A stretch of 64,000 nt of DNA from Arctopsyche grandis (taxonomy: Eukaryota > Arthropoda > Insecta > Trichoptera > Hydropsychidae), in contig NC_135360.1 of the NCBI RefSeq assembly GCF_051622035.1, positions 26,298,206-26,362,205 on the forward strand, written 5' to 3'. The notes beneath the pieces are model-generated. The model worked only from the letters and a program-made list of their open reading frames with translations. It had not been told where the DNA came from and made no database searches. The translations under genes were made by a program, and so were the position numbers. Shown here one piece after another: positions 40,501-51,265 of the stretch; within the stretch, counting starts at the first letter, position 1, and the number at the start of each line of letters is the position of its first letter.

Positions 40501-43175
40501 TTCTTACTTTATAAATACATTGAATGCGCCGTCTTCGGAATCTTGCGAGTCGGTTTTTCCAAAAGGTGCAGGAGTACCAGACGGTACTGGAGGAGGTTGG
40601 TTGAGAGTCAAGAAAGCATCGAAGCTGTCGTCGACTCCGAAACCATCATCAGCACCTGCCGAGAAGCCGGCCGAAGCGCTACCCCAAGCTGAAAATGAAA
40701 AATAAAAGCTTGATTACATATAAAGATAAGGGAAGTGGAGGAAAAGATAAGGGCTATTACTTTAATCAATATTCATACGCATGTCACACTGAAAATGTTG
40801 TGACATTTGAGTAATGGAGTATATTAATAAAATAAAGTATGCTAGAATTTTGATACTGAACGTTTGTTATTAAAATGGAGGCGTGTAATCAAAATTTATA
40901 TTTCAAAAGCGACATTTATATATTGAATGAGTTCTCAGGGGAGCAATATATGAAAGCACGCTAGGAATTGTAGTGTCTGCATATTATTAGTTAATGTATT
41001 TTTAAATTAAAAAAGTAACAGCATATATTTAAATATAGTTCAAGTGTTTTAGATCTAATGTAATATGTTTATTATTAGAAAAAATAAAATAAATTGTATG
41101 TAAAAGTATAAGTGTTGCACATTTTTCAAGTTTTTTGGGTATTTACCTTCATCGATACCAGAAGTCGCAGTAGTTCCACCGAAAGCGTCGAAGCCTCCAA
41201 TTTCTTTGTTGGTAGTCGATTCAAACTTGGCTGAGAAAGCATCAAACATGTCAGAAGCAGGTGCCACATTAGTCGTCACAGGCACAGATTCAGATCCAAA
41301 TGGCGAAGATTCGTTCGTGTAACTTTGATCGCCAAACGCCGAGTTCGTATACTCCCCTCCATAAGTGTCTTGAGATGGCACGTTAGTTTCGAATGCGTTC
41401 GTTGGTGGAGCATAGGTGTTGACTGGTTCTGAGAAAGCATTGGTCGGTTCGTTGAAAGCGTTGACCGGTTCTGGGAAAGCAGCGACCGGTTCTGGAAAAG
41501 CATTGACTGGTTCTGGAAAAGCATTGACTGGTTCTGGAAAAGCATTGACCGGTTCTGGAAAAGCATTGACCGGTTCTGGAAAAGTATTGACCGGTTCTGG
41601 AAAAGCATTGACCGGTTCTGAGAAAGCGTTGACCGGTTCGGCGAATGCGTTCGTTTGAATAGGAGGCTCATTTTGTAGACCAAAAGGATTCGATTCCATA
41701 ACCGGTGGTTGTTCCATTTCAGACTTAGGTTCCTCTTGTGCGGCGAATATTGGTTGAGCGCCAAGAGTAGTCGTATGATTATCGATCGTAGGCTGTTCTG
41801 AATACGGTGAATTTTCATTTGTCGTATGTAATGGTATCGTTTCGGCTGGGACGTTTCCATTCTCGATGTCGATGTTCATCGGTTCAGATTTTGGTGAAAT
41901 TTCTACTTCCATTGGAGCTACACTTTCAGCTGGAGCTGATTCTGGCACTTCAGCCATTGGATTTGCATTTTCAGGTTCCATCGTTGCAGATTCATCAATG
42001 TCATCAGATAAAAAGTCGATCTGTTTCTTGATTTCTTCTTGCTTTTTGGGCGTTGTATATAAGCTCATGATGTCCTCTTTTGTGCTTGTTTTGTTTTGGG
42101 ATTGAGGTACTGGAGCGTCGAATAGGCTAAAGTCGTTGTTGGTTGGAGGTGGTGGGTGATGAGGAGCGGGCGGTATTGGAGGTGGTCTCTGTGGGACGAC
42201 GGAAGGTGGTGGCGGCTTTTGGGGTGGAATAGGTCTGGCAGGTGGTCTAGCAGGTGGAGGAGGACCTGGTCTGGGTGGTGGACCGGGTCTAGGCGGTTTT
42301 TGCACTACTTCAACAGGCTGCGCTTCTTGAGCTTCCTGTTTATGTGGCTGAGCAGTTAGTAGATCTCCTTCGGTAGGCGGGCTACTGTTCTGTTGCGGAC
42401 TGCAGCTATATTGAGTGACGACATCGTCAACATCGAATAAATTAGCTTCGTCATTAGAAGTGTCTCTTCGTGGTTCATTATCTGAAGTTAGAAAATCGCC
42501 GAAGTGTTCCGGAGTAGGACTCGGCGAGTGCAGGTCCCGCATAGAAACTGGACTCGGGGTTCTTGTGGGTGGTATCCTATCTAGTAAGTGTGTGCTGGTC
42601 AATTCCATGTGCCCTGTTACCGACAGTATCAAATCTTTGGTTTCAGCATTAATAGGTCTGGCTGGTAGTGGTGGCCTTTTCGGTTTTGATGTTTCATCAT
42701 CACTAAGATACATATGAACGGCGTCGTCATCTGCGGCAACCGTATTCGTAATTGTTAAATCTAAATCAGTAGGTTTTTGGATGAACGGTTGTGAGTTTAT
42801 TAACACTGGTGGTTGTTCGTGTATGACTGTGTCGAAAATATTTGTCGAATTTACCATACTCGGATTGGAAATGGGTGCTATGGAAAACAGTGGTTCCGTT
42901 GATGATTTATCGTAAATATCATTACTGGCAGTAGAAAATAGGTTAGCAGCGGTTGTCGATATCGGATCTGACAGTCCGAAAAAGTCCATTCCACTTGTTG
43001 CAGTGGCATTGTAATCCGTCGCTCCAAAGTCCGAAAATGGATTACTGGCCGTGAATGGATTATCGGCATAAGTTTCGGCACCTCCTCCGAAATCTCCGCT
43101 CAGGAATGGATTCAGAGCTGGATTTTCCGGTGCCGAGGAAAACTCTTCGTTCATCGCTAAGAACGGGTTCGCCAT
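37513..43175 (-). CDS. stnB: Stoned B (stonin), endocytic adaptor
   Basis: Minus-strand exons: 43175-41147, 40688-40508, 40293-40109, 40033-39865, 39796-39581, 39488-39344, 39270-39142, 39068-38963, 38891-38723, 38640-38526, 38461-38298, 38222-38068, 37985-37775, 37654-37513. The sum is 4116 nt, 1371 aa. The start is ATG with context AAACATGG, 28 nt after the StnA stop. The N-terminal half is disordered, with NPF motifs (EH-domain ligands) at residues 3, 22, 39 and 45 and more later, a long proline stretch and a 12-copy heptad repeat. The C-terminal half is the stonin plus mu-homology domain, with family landmarks such as WEVQLRQP, ERPGVRPGQVTKAERITNKL, ALTSYDQIP and PPEKYVRYLARHEYK. StnB binds synaptotagmin and acts in synaptic-vesicle endocytosis (family knowledge). 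One intron appears to use a GC donor. Confidence 0.93.
38223..38297 (-). other. GC-AG intron in stnB
   Basis: The exon ends CATAG and the intron begins GCTAGTG and ends TTTTCAG before ACGGACTGG. This gives SAHR|RTGK, the expected family sequence. A GT donor six bases further in (AGT|GTTAAA) also keeps frame but inserts two residues, and it is a poorer donor. Confidence 0.65.
41400..41651 (-). repeat. 12-copy 21-bp coding minisatellite in stnB
   Basis: Exactly 252 bp encodes twelve heptads of the type NAFPEPV, with variants NTFPEPV, AAFPEPV, NAFNEPT and NTYAPPT. The outer copies are more diverged than the central ones, as expected of a repeat growing by slippage or unequal exchange. It lies in the disordered N-terminal half, about residues 509-592. 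Confidence 0.95.
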
Positions 43176-43203
43176 GTTTATTTTTGTATTTATATTATAC
43201 ACT
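43176..43203 (-). promoter_or_regulatory. 28-nt stnA-stnB intercistronic spacer
   Basis: Between the StnA TAA (43206-43204) and the StnB ATG (43175-43173) there are only 28 AT-rich bases with no splice acceptor, so both ORFs share one exon. The StnB start has A at -3 and G at +4; the StnA start (GATAATGC) has A at -3 and C at +4. This favours a second initiation on the same mRNA. Confidence 0.9.
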
Positions 43204-45822
43204 TTAATTCATAAGCTCTGACTCTAAAAGTCGAAGTTCCGTTTTACCCGGGCCCAAATTATCTGCAATGGATGTGTCAAATGGATCGATGTCGTCGTCT
43301 TCTGTTCCGATCAAAAATCCAGTCACTGGTTGGGGCTGCTGAGGAGTGAGAGCTTTCACTTGAAAAGCGTCGTCCGACGGTGCTAGCAAATCTTGAGGTT
43401 GAGAATTTTCTTTATTTTCACCCAATCTCGGGTTAAAATCAGAATCAGCTGCAGTATCCTTGGCGAGGAACTCGTTTTCTAAAAATTTCAGCTCAGTTTT
43501 TCCGGGTAGTAAAATGTTACTAACCAACGATGTATCGAATGGATCGATATCAAAATCCTCTTCGTCTTTTTCTTCTTGATAAGGCGTGAGCACTTTTGTG
43601 TCTACAGTATCTTCTTCAGCGATAGATAGAAAATCTGTTTTCTTTGTATCAACGGGTTTAGAGAAACTCAATGGAAAATCTGAATGTCTTCTCAACTGAG
43701 TAAACTTTCCCTTGATATCTTCTTCTTCGTCTGCGTTTAAATCCTGATTTGAACTACTTCGTTTGATTTCAGAACTGGGTTGTTTGTTTTTAAGAATAGA
43801 AACCACCGATTTTGTACTTGCATTAGTTTCAACAAATGATGCTTCAAACAGATCTTCTTGTGTATCAGTTTCTAATTCAGTTATAGAAGCTTCTCGAGAA
43901 TAATATGGAGTAAGAGGCTTAGACTTTTTTGCGTCTTTATCAGCTCCAAGAAAAGCGTCGCCTTCTGAAGGTACACTAAAAATAACCGCTTTGTTGACTA
44001 ACAAGTTTTCAGGTCTGGATGGCTTTCTTGGGCTGCTGTGTATTTCTTCACTGTCATAAGCTCTAGGATCAAAATCAGGATCACTCAACGTCCTTTTAAG
44101 TTCGGTTTCTCCTAGTAGCTCTTTTTCAATGAATTTCAATTCTGTTTTACCAGGAGCTGTAATAAAGTCTACAATTGAAGTATCGAAAGGATCTGAATAT
44201 TCAATATGATCGTCTTCTACCGGAACCACTGGAGCTATGGGAGAGTCTGCCAATTTAGACAAATCAGTACTGCTACCACCTAACAAGTCACGATGTATTG
44301 GTTTAAGAGTTTCTAAGTCTCCAGTGTCGGTGTTGCCAAATCCAGAGATAGATTCGCGAATACCAGTCGGATCAGTTACGTGAATATGAACTGAAGATCT
44401 GCGTCTATTGTTGATGTATAGTTTTTCATCAGCGCGAGGGTCAAAATCGAAGTCGCTGTCGCTGTTGGATAAACCAATTGGCTGGGAGTTCAATATCTCG
44501 TCTTCAATTTGCTTCAATTCGGCTTTTCCAGGTAGAATGTTTTCCGCAAAAGCAGTATCAAATGGATCCGGACCATCCAATTCAAAATCGATCGGAGAAT
44601 CTGGATTTGGTGTAATTTGCTCAGCTGTAGGATGGACAGCCGGCCCAGTTGATGGACGAGGTGGAGGTGGACGGCCTGGTTTGGTTTTAGAATCCTCAAA
44701 AGCAGACCAGGAACCGTCAGATACGCCGAAAGGTTCAGCAGTAAGAGCTGGAATATCAGTAGTTTCAGCTGCGACTGGTTTGTTTAATGATTCAGCCGCT
44801 AGTTGTGCAAATTCATCGTTATCATCTTGACCAAAGGTATCAAAAGCATCTAATATATCGTTCTTATTCTCGTTTTCAGTATTTTCAGTATTTTTTTGAA
44901 TGAATTGAGTGTGTAATGATACGCTTAAGTCTACAGCCACACCAGAAATATCTCCAGCATCATCATCAAGTAAACTTTTAACGTTGGCTTCTTCGACAGG
45001 TACGTCTTCTAAGTCATCACTGTCAGCACTTTCTAAAAGCAGATCTCGAGGGATGCGTCTCTTTGCCTTTTTGATAGCAGCGCTAGAGGTAGAAACATGA
45101 TCTATGCGCCCAGTTAAAACCTCGACTGCTGCACCGATGTTAACGAGTTTTTTGCCTTTCTTGGATACTTCAGGTCCTTTGATTACTTTTTCGGCGTATG
45201 ATGTATCGAATGGATCAGGTCCAGCGTCTACCTCCTCCTCGGGAGAGTCGGGTACGTAAGCAAGTGTAACTTCTCCCTTTTCTACTGCTTCTACGTATGA
45301 TGTGTCGAAGATATCATCGAAATCTTCCTCCTCTTCTTCGCTTTCCGAAAAGACTGCTTCTGGAACAGATGTTACTTCCTCTAATTGAGGCTTAGCTTTT
45401 TCTACAGGTTGACGAGGGGCTCCTTTTTGTTCTTCAAATCCTACCCAGCATTGACCTTCTTTCTGTGCGTCCTTGCGGAACGGTAGTTCCTTGCCGCACC
45501 GATCAACAGGTTTAGGACCAGCTGGTACGCGCTGAAAGAAAGATGTAGATTTTATGCGGTCTAAATCGCCCTGGGTCTTCTTGAGGATCGAGTCTACGCC
45601 GGTAGTGAGCGCGTTGAATTTAGACCATTCGTCGTTTTCGGTGGCAGGCTTAGTTTCGGAAGCTTGTTCAAATTCGGCTTCCGGTTGTTGTGGTTGCGGT
45701 TGTGTTTGATGTTCTCTCTTGTACTTTTCGAGTTCCTCCTCTGTAAAGAGCTCCTCCTCCCCCTTCCGTTTCGATTTTTTCCCCTTTTTCTTCTTTTTCA
45801 GACCTTTGGGTATCTTCAGCAT
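43204..45822 (-). CDS. stnA: Stoned A, first ORF of the dicistronic stoned mRNA
   Basis: The 872-aa ORF is uninterrupted in one exon. It opens with a very basic stretch (MLKIPKGLKKKKKGKKSKRK) and an acidic segment. Then come repeated DPFDTS motifs, at about residues 208, 421, 548, 764 and 851, plus a DIFDTS variant near 168. The last four carry a following PGKxELKxxExE segment, so the whole forms a repeated module of about 25 residues. DPF motifs bind AP-2 alpha ear (family knowledge), placing StnA in clathrin endocytosis at the synapse. The frame contains no internal Met except the penultimate residue. A splice acceptor TTTTCAG at 45852-45850 lies just upstream of the start. StnB follows after 28 nt. 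Confidence 0.93.
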   Translation of the reverse strand: MLKIPKGLKKKKKGKKSKRKGEEELFTEEELEKYKREHQTQPQPQQPEAEFEQASETKPATENDEWSKFNALTTGVDSILKKTQGDLDRIKSTSFFQRVPAGPKPVDRCGKELPFRKDAQKEGQCWVGFEEQKGAPRQPVEKAKPQLEEVTSVPEAVFSESEEEEEDFDDIFDTSYVEAVEKGEVTLAYVPDSPEEEVDAGPDPFDTSYAEKVIKGPEVSKKGKKLVNIGAAVEVLTGRIDHVSTSSAAIKKAKRRIPRDLLLESADSDDLEDVPVEEANVKSLLDDDAGDISGVAVDLSVSLHTQFIQKNTENTENENKNDILDAFDTFGQDDNDEFAQLAAESLNKPVAAETTDIPALTAEPFGVSDGSWSAFEDSKTKPGRPPPPRPSTGPAVHPTAEQITPNPDSPIDFELDGPDPFDTAFAENILPGKAELKQIEDEILNSQPIGLSNSDSDFDFDPRADEKLYINNRRRSSVHIHVTDPTGIRESISGFGNTDTGDLETLKPIHRDLLGGSSTDLSKLADSPIAPVVPVEDDHIEYSDPFDTSIVDFITAPGKTELKFIEKELLGETELKRTLSDPDFDPRAYDSEEIHSSPRKPSRPENLLVNKAVIFSVPSEGDAFLGADKDAKKSKPLTPYYSREASITELETDTQEDLFEASFVETNASTKSVVSILKNKQPSSEIKRSSSNQDLNADEEEDIKGKFTQLRRHSDFPLSFSKPVDTKKTDFLSIAEEDTVDTKVLTPYQEEKDEEDFDIDPFDTSLVSNILLPGKTELKFLENEFLAKDTAADSDFNPRLGENKENSQPQDLLAPSDDAFQVKALTPQQPQPVTGFLIGTEDDDIDPFDTSIADNLGPGKTELRLLESELMN

Positions 45823-46830
45823 TATCTACTTCACATTTCAATGAGGCTTCTGAAAACATTAAAATGATTTTTTTTAAGTATTGAAATTTCGCATTAAAAG
45901 AAAATTGAATTCCATTCAACAAAAATAATTCACGCAAAAGCGAGAAGCTATTTGAAACTAATTTTTAATGAAATTACATCATCGAAACGTATTTGAATTT
46001 TGATTATTGAAACTAAAATATAAAGAGCCAATTTGTAAAATGATCTAATTCCAAAAGACCGTAGTGAATTTTTGCTTGCATAATTATTGCGCAAGTTATT
46101 ATTATTAAATCGACTAACGCCAAGAAATTATTTTCACAGTGTGAAATCGATACATACAAAAATATATGAAAAGTCACATCTTACACGACCCATTTTCAAA
46201 CGGAAAAAGTTTACCAATTAACCATTTCGAAACCAAGCCTTTCAAGAACAAAACCACCAGTTTCAGACATTCAAAAACGACGAAACGCTTTATGAAATTT
46301 GACAACGGACCTTCGAGAAACGAATCGCAGATTCATATAATAAATCGTATTGCGCAATCGCGACGAACTTGCGCGATTTCATACGATCAACAGCAAGCGA
46401 TGCAACGCAATGACGTCAAATAAAAGCCTCTCCGATTCTATAATTAAAACACGCGCAACAAACACGAAAATACACCACCAACAACAAATCGACGCCGAAC
46501 AATTAACACGACACAATCCACGAGTCGATTGCGCGATGCGAGATAGTGAAGAAAAAATAACCCACCCCACCTGCCGCTCCGCCAAAAAAGCCCCAATCGT
46601 TAAAAGCCGGCTCACAGCTGATGACGTCAGTGTTTTCATCGCGAAAATCCGCGAGGGGTTGGCGGTACTCGCCTCCGTCGGGATAATTGATCGGATGTTT
46701 ACCACGAGAGCGACAGGCGGGGTGTCGGCGGATAGCGGCTAGAGGCTAGATGCAAGCGGTACTCACGTCGGCGGCCTCATCACAGTGCGAACGGATCAGC
46801 CGATTCAACCGCTAAGCAGCATGGTGGGCG
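45823..46830 (-). other. stoned 5' UTR, intron and predicted first exon
   Basis: The coding exon begins at 45849 after TTTTCAG. The best upstream donor on the minus strand is GCCGAC|GTGAGT, exon end 46767, giving a 917-nt intron (46766-45850). The spliced leader would carry an upstream ORF starting at 46780. It crosses the junction, reads MRPPTSLIEM, and ends 8 nt before the StnA ATG. The exon structure is predicted, not observed. Confidence 0.5.
46411..46418. promoter_or_regulatory. CRE palindrome TGACGTCA
   Basis: A perfect 8-bp cAMP-response-element palindrome lies in the predicted first intron of stoned, 211 bp from a second copy at 46622. Confidence 0.6.
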
Positions 46831-47200
46831 ACGAGTGGTGAGCGGGAGATGCGGTTGGGGATATTCCAAGTTGTTGACTCGGCTGGCGGTAGCGCGATGC
46901 AAACGCGCCCGCTCGCGTCTCGCCACTGAGGTAACAGCGTCGAGACACCCGCGGCCCCTCTACCCTCTTATCGATCGCTGATGTTTTATTTGCGCATGCG
47001 TCCCGCGACTGCCGATCGGTAGGTGTGGGGGTTCGGATGATGGGGGCGCCGACGTCCATCCTCCAACCCCCCCCCCCCCTTTCGGGCGACGGTGACAATT
47101 GGGGTATCGTCCGTGTGCGCGTGACTCATTGGGGCCAAATTCGCGACTAAATCCTCCCCCGCGCCGTGCTTGGTCGCTCCAAGTCACGGTCATTACTCAT
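46550..47200 (-). promoter_or_regulatory. GC-rich stoned promoter region
   Basis: This is a CpG-rich island next to the predicted first exon. It contains a perfect CRE (TGACGTCA, 46622-46629), an NRF1/erect-wing-like TGCGCATGCG (46991-47000), and a C-run at about 47070-47083. No TATA box is obvious. Proline- and arginine-rich ORFs here are composition artefacts. Confidence 0.55.
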
Positions 47201-50200
47201 GCTCAAGACAAAAACGTACGCTGTTTGTTTATTTTTATTTTTCTTGCCCGCCTTGCCTGCGAAATGTTTTTAACGTTTGCGAATCTATTGCCTATAGTCT
47301 GTCTTTCGAAAAGTGATAGTACTTGCAGTAATAGCCGCACAACTGTACGCAACGCTTTTAGTGTCTACACATAAGCTCAAGCGTACCGGGAGAACGAATC
47401 ATATTACATTAGAACCCATTTTTTGTGTCATATCAACAGGAAATACATCCAGTGACGTCCCGATACTATTTGTCACCGATATGAAGAGTTCAAAATGCCA
47501 TCGTCTAAAGAGATATTTTTTCAAAATTAAGATATCATAAAGGGATAATATTAATAGGCGTTAGGAAGGTGATTTATGACTTTCTTATGTAAAATATGAG
47601 TAAAAATATTTTAAAGATTATAATATCAAAAAAAATATATATTATCTTAATTCAAAAAAGAAACACGCATCGCAGGCAAACATTGTTTTCGAATTTTCAA
47701 AAAAGCCTGGTATAGAATATGAGCTCAATGAGTCACTACTGTAAATAACAGGAAAAGATTATTGAGATCGACCCTCAAAAATGTGTGGTCATATGTCGGT
47801 CATACAGATATTCATCAAAGGAATGTATCTGCCAGAATTTAATGCTGTCCAAAAATATGGTTTACTTGCCTGTGCTTTCGGCACGTCAGTGCATACACCA
47901 GTTGATTAAAGGTACTGAGCTTACCAAAAATTTACTTTTAATCCAGGCTAGCTAGTATATTTTATGTATCCATTATACTATGATCATTTTGTGGAAGCGA
48001 TAATACATATTGTCATATTATTTGTAACTGTACATATGTATATTGAGGGTAAGATTAAGATTAAGTGCTAGCATTGTACCCAAGACGGTGTAAAAGGGAG
48101 CAAGAACGTGAGTTGGGAAGAAGTACGGAAGATTTTTAGTATGATTTATTCAGTATCTCCATTGAGTCTCGATTCATCTACTTTTTAATATATGTATGTA
48201 CATACATACATATCTCGTTTGAATGAAATTGGGATAGGTGACTTCCTATGGACCGGATCTGTTGCTTTTCGAAAATTTGGCTTGAATATAAAAAAGTATC
48301 ATATCCAATTTGATTTACGAAGACACTATGGAGGCACTCCTTATGAACATTGCATACGACTTATGTAAATGTAATATCGCACACGCACACAGAAAAATGG
48401 AAAATATTATTATAAGACTTTGGTTTTTTGGAAACTAGTATAAATATGCAATGATAAAAATTGAAAAAATATATATAGTATATACATATGTATGCACGTA
48501 CGTGCACACTCACATAAACAGAGCCATATTTATTTTATTTGGAAACAAGCCCAGAATGGAATAAACTAGAATTGGTACAAATCGAATAAGTAATACACAG
48601 TATAGTGCAGCGGCATAGTTTTCGACAATGAAATGAAATATTCATGTTGGTTCGAATATTGATATAGCTATTTACTAAATTTGGAAAACCCTGTCTGGAT
48701 ACCTTGCCTATCCACCAAATAAATCCTTGTCCTTTTCCTTTTTATTCCTTTCGGAAAGCATTGGAAAACGACTATCGACATTTGTGTATTTTTATATGTC
48801 AAAGCATTAAAGGGGAATTTTATATGGCATTTTACGACTGCTGTTGCTTTGCAATCGGCCTGAATGTTGTAATAAAATAAACATAAATTTAAAGCTTTTA
48901 TTTTGACGGAAGTTTTGGCGAATTATTTTCATAATAGTTCAATTTAGTGTCAATTTATTAACGTAATCTACATATTTAAAATTTCCAATACTACGCCTTA
49001 TATCTAAAAAAAATATGTTAAAACATATCAATGGACGAGCTTGAAAGGGTAAAGCACCTTTGGTTTGAGTGGAGCAATGTATAATACATAAGTAGGCCAC
49101 AGTGGTTTCCCGTTTTCATTGATTTTTCCAACGAAAAAAAATCCAATACAGTTTTCCTTCGCACATCAACCCCTCGTTAATGTTTAGCAAAGAAATATCG
49201 TATATAATATATATAATATTTTATTGGCAAACTTGAGCTTGAACGTAAGCGTCTTTAGTCTTCAATAAAATATATATGTAATGATAATTGTGACACCAAT
49301 CTAAATTTCGTCGATAGATTTAAGTAATTATATTATATATATACATATGTACTACCTAATATTATATGTAAATATTTTCAACGTTTGATTATTATCATAC
49401 AGAAATGTCAAACTCATTTAGAGCCTTAAGAAGGTATTCGAAATTTTAATGACGCTTGCAATTCTTCTGTGTTTAACAATAATTAAATTATTAATAAAAA
49501 AAATCAAAATACTTGTGTTATAAACATAAAATCGACAAATTGATTGGAAGTCATTTCATTTATACTATGTATGTATGTACATATAATAGAACCTTATAGA
49601 TCATGACAAAAATTGCACTACAGTTGATTTTTTTTTAATTTACATATATACATATTATAATATCGTAGTATAATACATTTAATGTAATCAACCAGAAATT
49701 CATTGACACATTTATTAAAAAAGTTTGATATTTGACAAGACATGACCAATGTCCATTTAAAATTACACAGTGTATAAACATTTAAAATTATAAAAGAAAC
49801 AATAAATAAATTTTCGCCTAAATTTAATTATATGAATTATCAAAAAGTTTATACACATTAACATATCATATTAAATTATGAATAAAAGTATTAAAGAGCT
49901 GTGGTTCACGTATTTAATCTTATATAATAATTGTATAATGCGTGCGTGCGTGCGTGTGTACGAAGTACTCGTTGTTAACACCATGCTCCATCTCTCTTCC
50001 TGTCCTTGGAATCGTATATCGTGGAAAGAGATGCAACATATCACCTTGTTCATGTGATCGGGCGACAAAGTCAAAATAACTTTTTTTTCAAAAAAATAAT
50101 TTAACTTTAAATTATCAATAAATTAAATTAATTAATTAATTCCGTTGATACGAATTGCGATATTTTACCGAGTGCACAATTATATGCACACAGGCTACTA

Positions 50201-50236
50201 GTATTTAATAAGTATTTCAATATGGATCATAATTTA
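47201..50236. other. Intergenic DNA between stoned and Akt
   Basis: The stretch is AT-rich with ACATATGTATGT motifs and a GTGC run at about 49940-49956. I see no gene, RNA or clear element. Confidence 0.6.
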
Positions 50237-50612
50237 TACCAGGAAGGCATAACAGGTAACCCCAATGTGCTTTCCCGGTCAGAAACATTGTACATTTGAT
50301 ATTATACAAAGTAAATACATATCAATTAACATCCGTAGAGAGGTCTATGGTCAAATTTGTAAATTTGCAGCATTTTATACAATTCAGGGAAATTCAAGAT
50401 TGCTATAAACTCGAGATTTGAGAGAAAATGGGTAAGGTTGCCAATCTTTTGGAACTGTTTCAATGAAAATCAGATAAATTGGCAAACTCTGATAGGAAAC
50501 GATCGACCTGGAGTCACAAATCCAAGGTCTGGCCAGCAGAAACCAGTGGGGTTAGAACCCGTGACCACTTCAAAGCATTATACGCTAACCACTGATCTAT
50601 TTTGCTGGTTAA
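50237..50612 (-). mobile_element. Full-length SINE, minus
   Basis: It opens with the tail ACCAGGAAGGCATAACAGG and includes the body GATAAATTGGCAAACTCTGA. The head carries GGTTAGAACCCGTGACC and ends TTTTGCTGG. Confidence 0.7.
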
Positions 50613-50717
50613 TAATTATAATAATAGATAGTTATATACTGGAGAAAGTTTTATAAATTAATCTTCATACAAAAATTAAACATGGACAATACAAACATAC
50701 TTTGTACATATATACCT

Positions 50718-50794
<77 letters not shown>
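50718..50794. repeat. (TA)n microsatellite
   Basis: About 75 bp of pure TA dinucleotides. Confidence 0.97.
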
Positions 50795-50798
<4 letters not shown>

Positions 50799-51179
50799 GT
50801 AGTAATTCATTCTATACAATAACAAATGCACACGTAAACATGATCGTAGATAAAACTTTACATAATACCTATGTATATAGCGCGATGATGATTATTCAAA
50901 TACATATGTATGTATGGTCATGTTATTTTAAAATACCCAATTTACATTTTGATAATTTAAAGATTTCGACCTAATTCAATATTGTGATGCATCGGTATGA
51001 AAGATATAGTGGGTATTAATGTTGTATAATATGTATGTACATTTACAAATGTCTGCGGAATTGTATACACGTCAAACAGTGTTGAGAAATTCTGGGAAAG
51101 TTTCCTGAGTTATCAATGTATATAGCGCCGATAAGCATAGGGGGCTACACTTGAATTATATGTTGGAAAAATCACTTAC

Positions 51180-51265
51180 GATTCAACAGTAGTCGGCTGT
51201 GGTGATTGTTTGTGATTCTCGGATTTAGCGAAAAATTCATCGTGGGATTAAATCAGTCAAATATG
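51180..51265 (+). other. Candidate short first exon ending ATG|GTAAGT
   Basis: A strong consensus donor directly follows an ATG (51263-51265), a pattern known for some genes whose first exon codes only Met. Joined to the Akt acceptor at 61843 it would read ATG ACC ATG GCA in frame. There is no other support. Confidence 0.2.

Noticed and set aside
41276..41860. 194-codon ORF in another frame over the stnB minisatellite
   Set aside because: It is the alternative reading of the 21-bp repeat. The heptad frame continues into the conserved StnB protein.
43176..43202. Upstream extension of StnB from a GTG codon at 43202
   Set aside because: GTG starts are not usual in insect nuclear genes. The ATG at 43175 has a good context and gives the NPF-containing N-terminus.
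46166..46742. ORFs of 85 and 130 codons upstream of stoned
   Set aside because: They lie across the predicted stoned intron and promoter and are rich in residues expected from the base composition; no domain.
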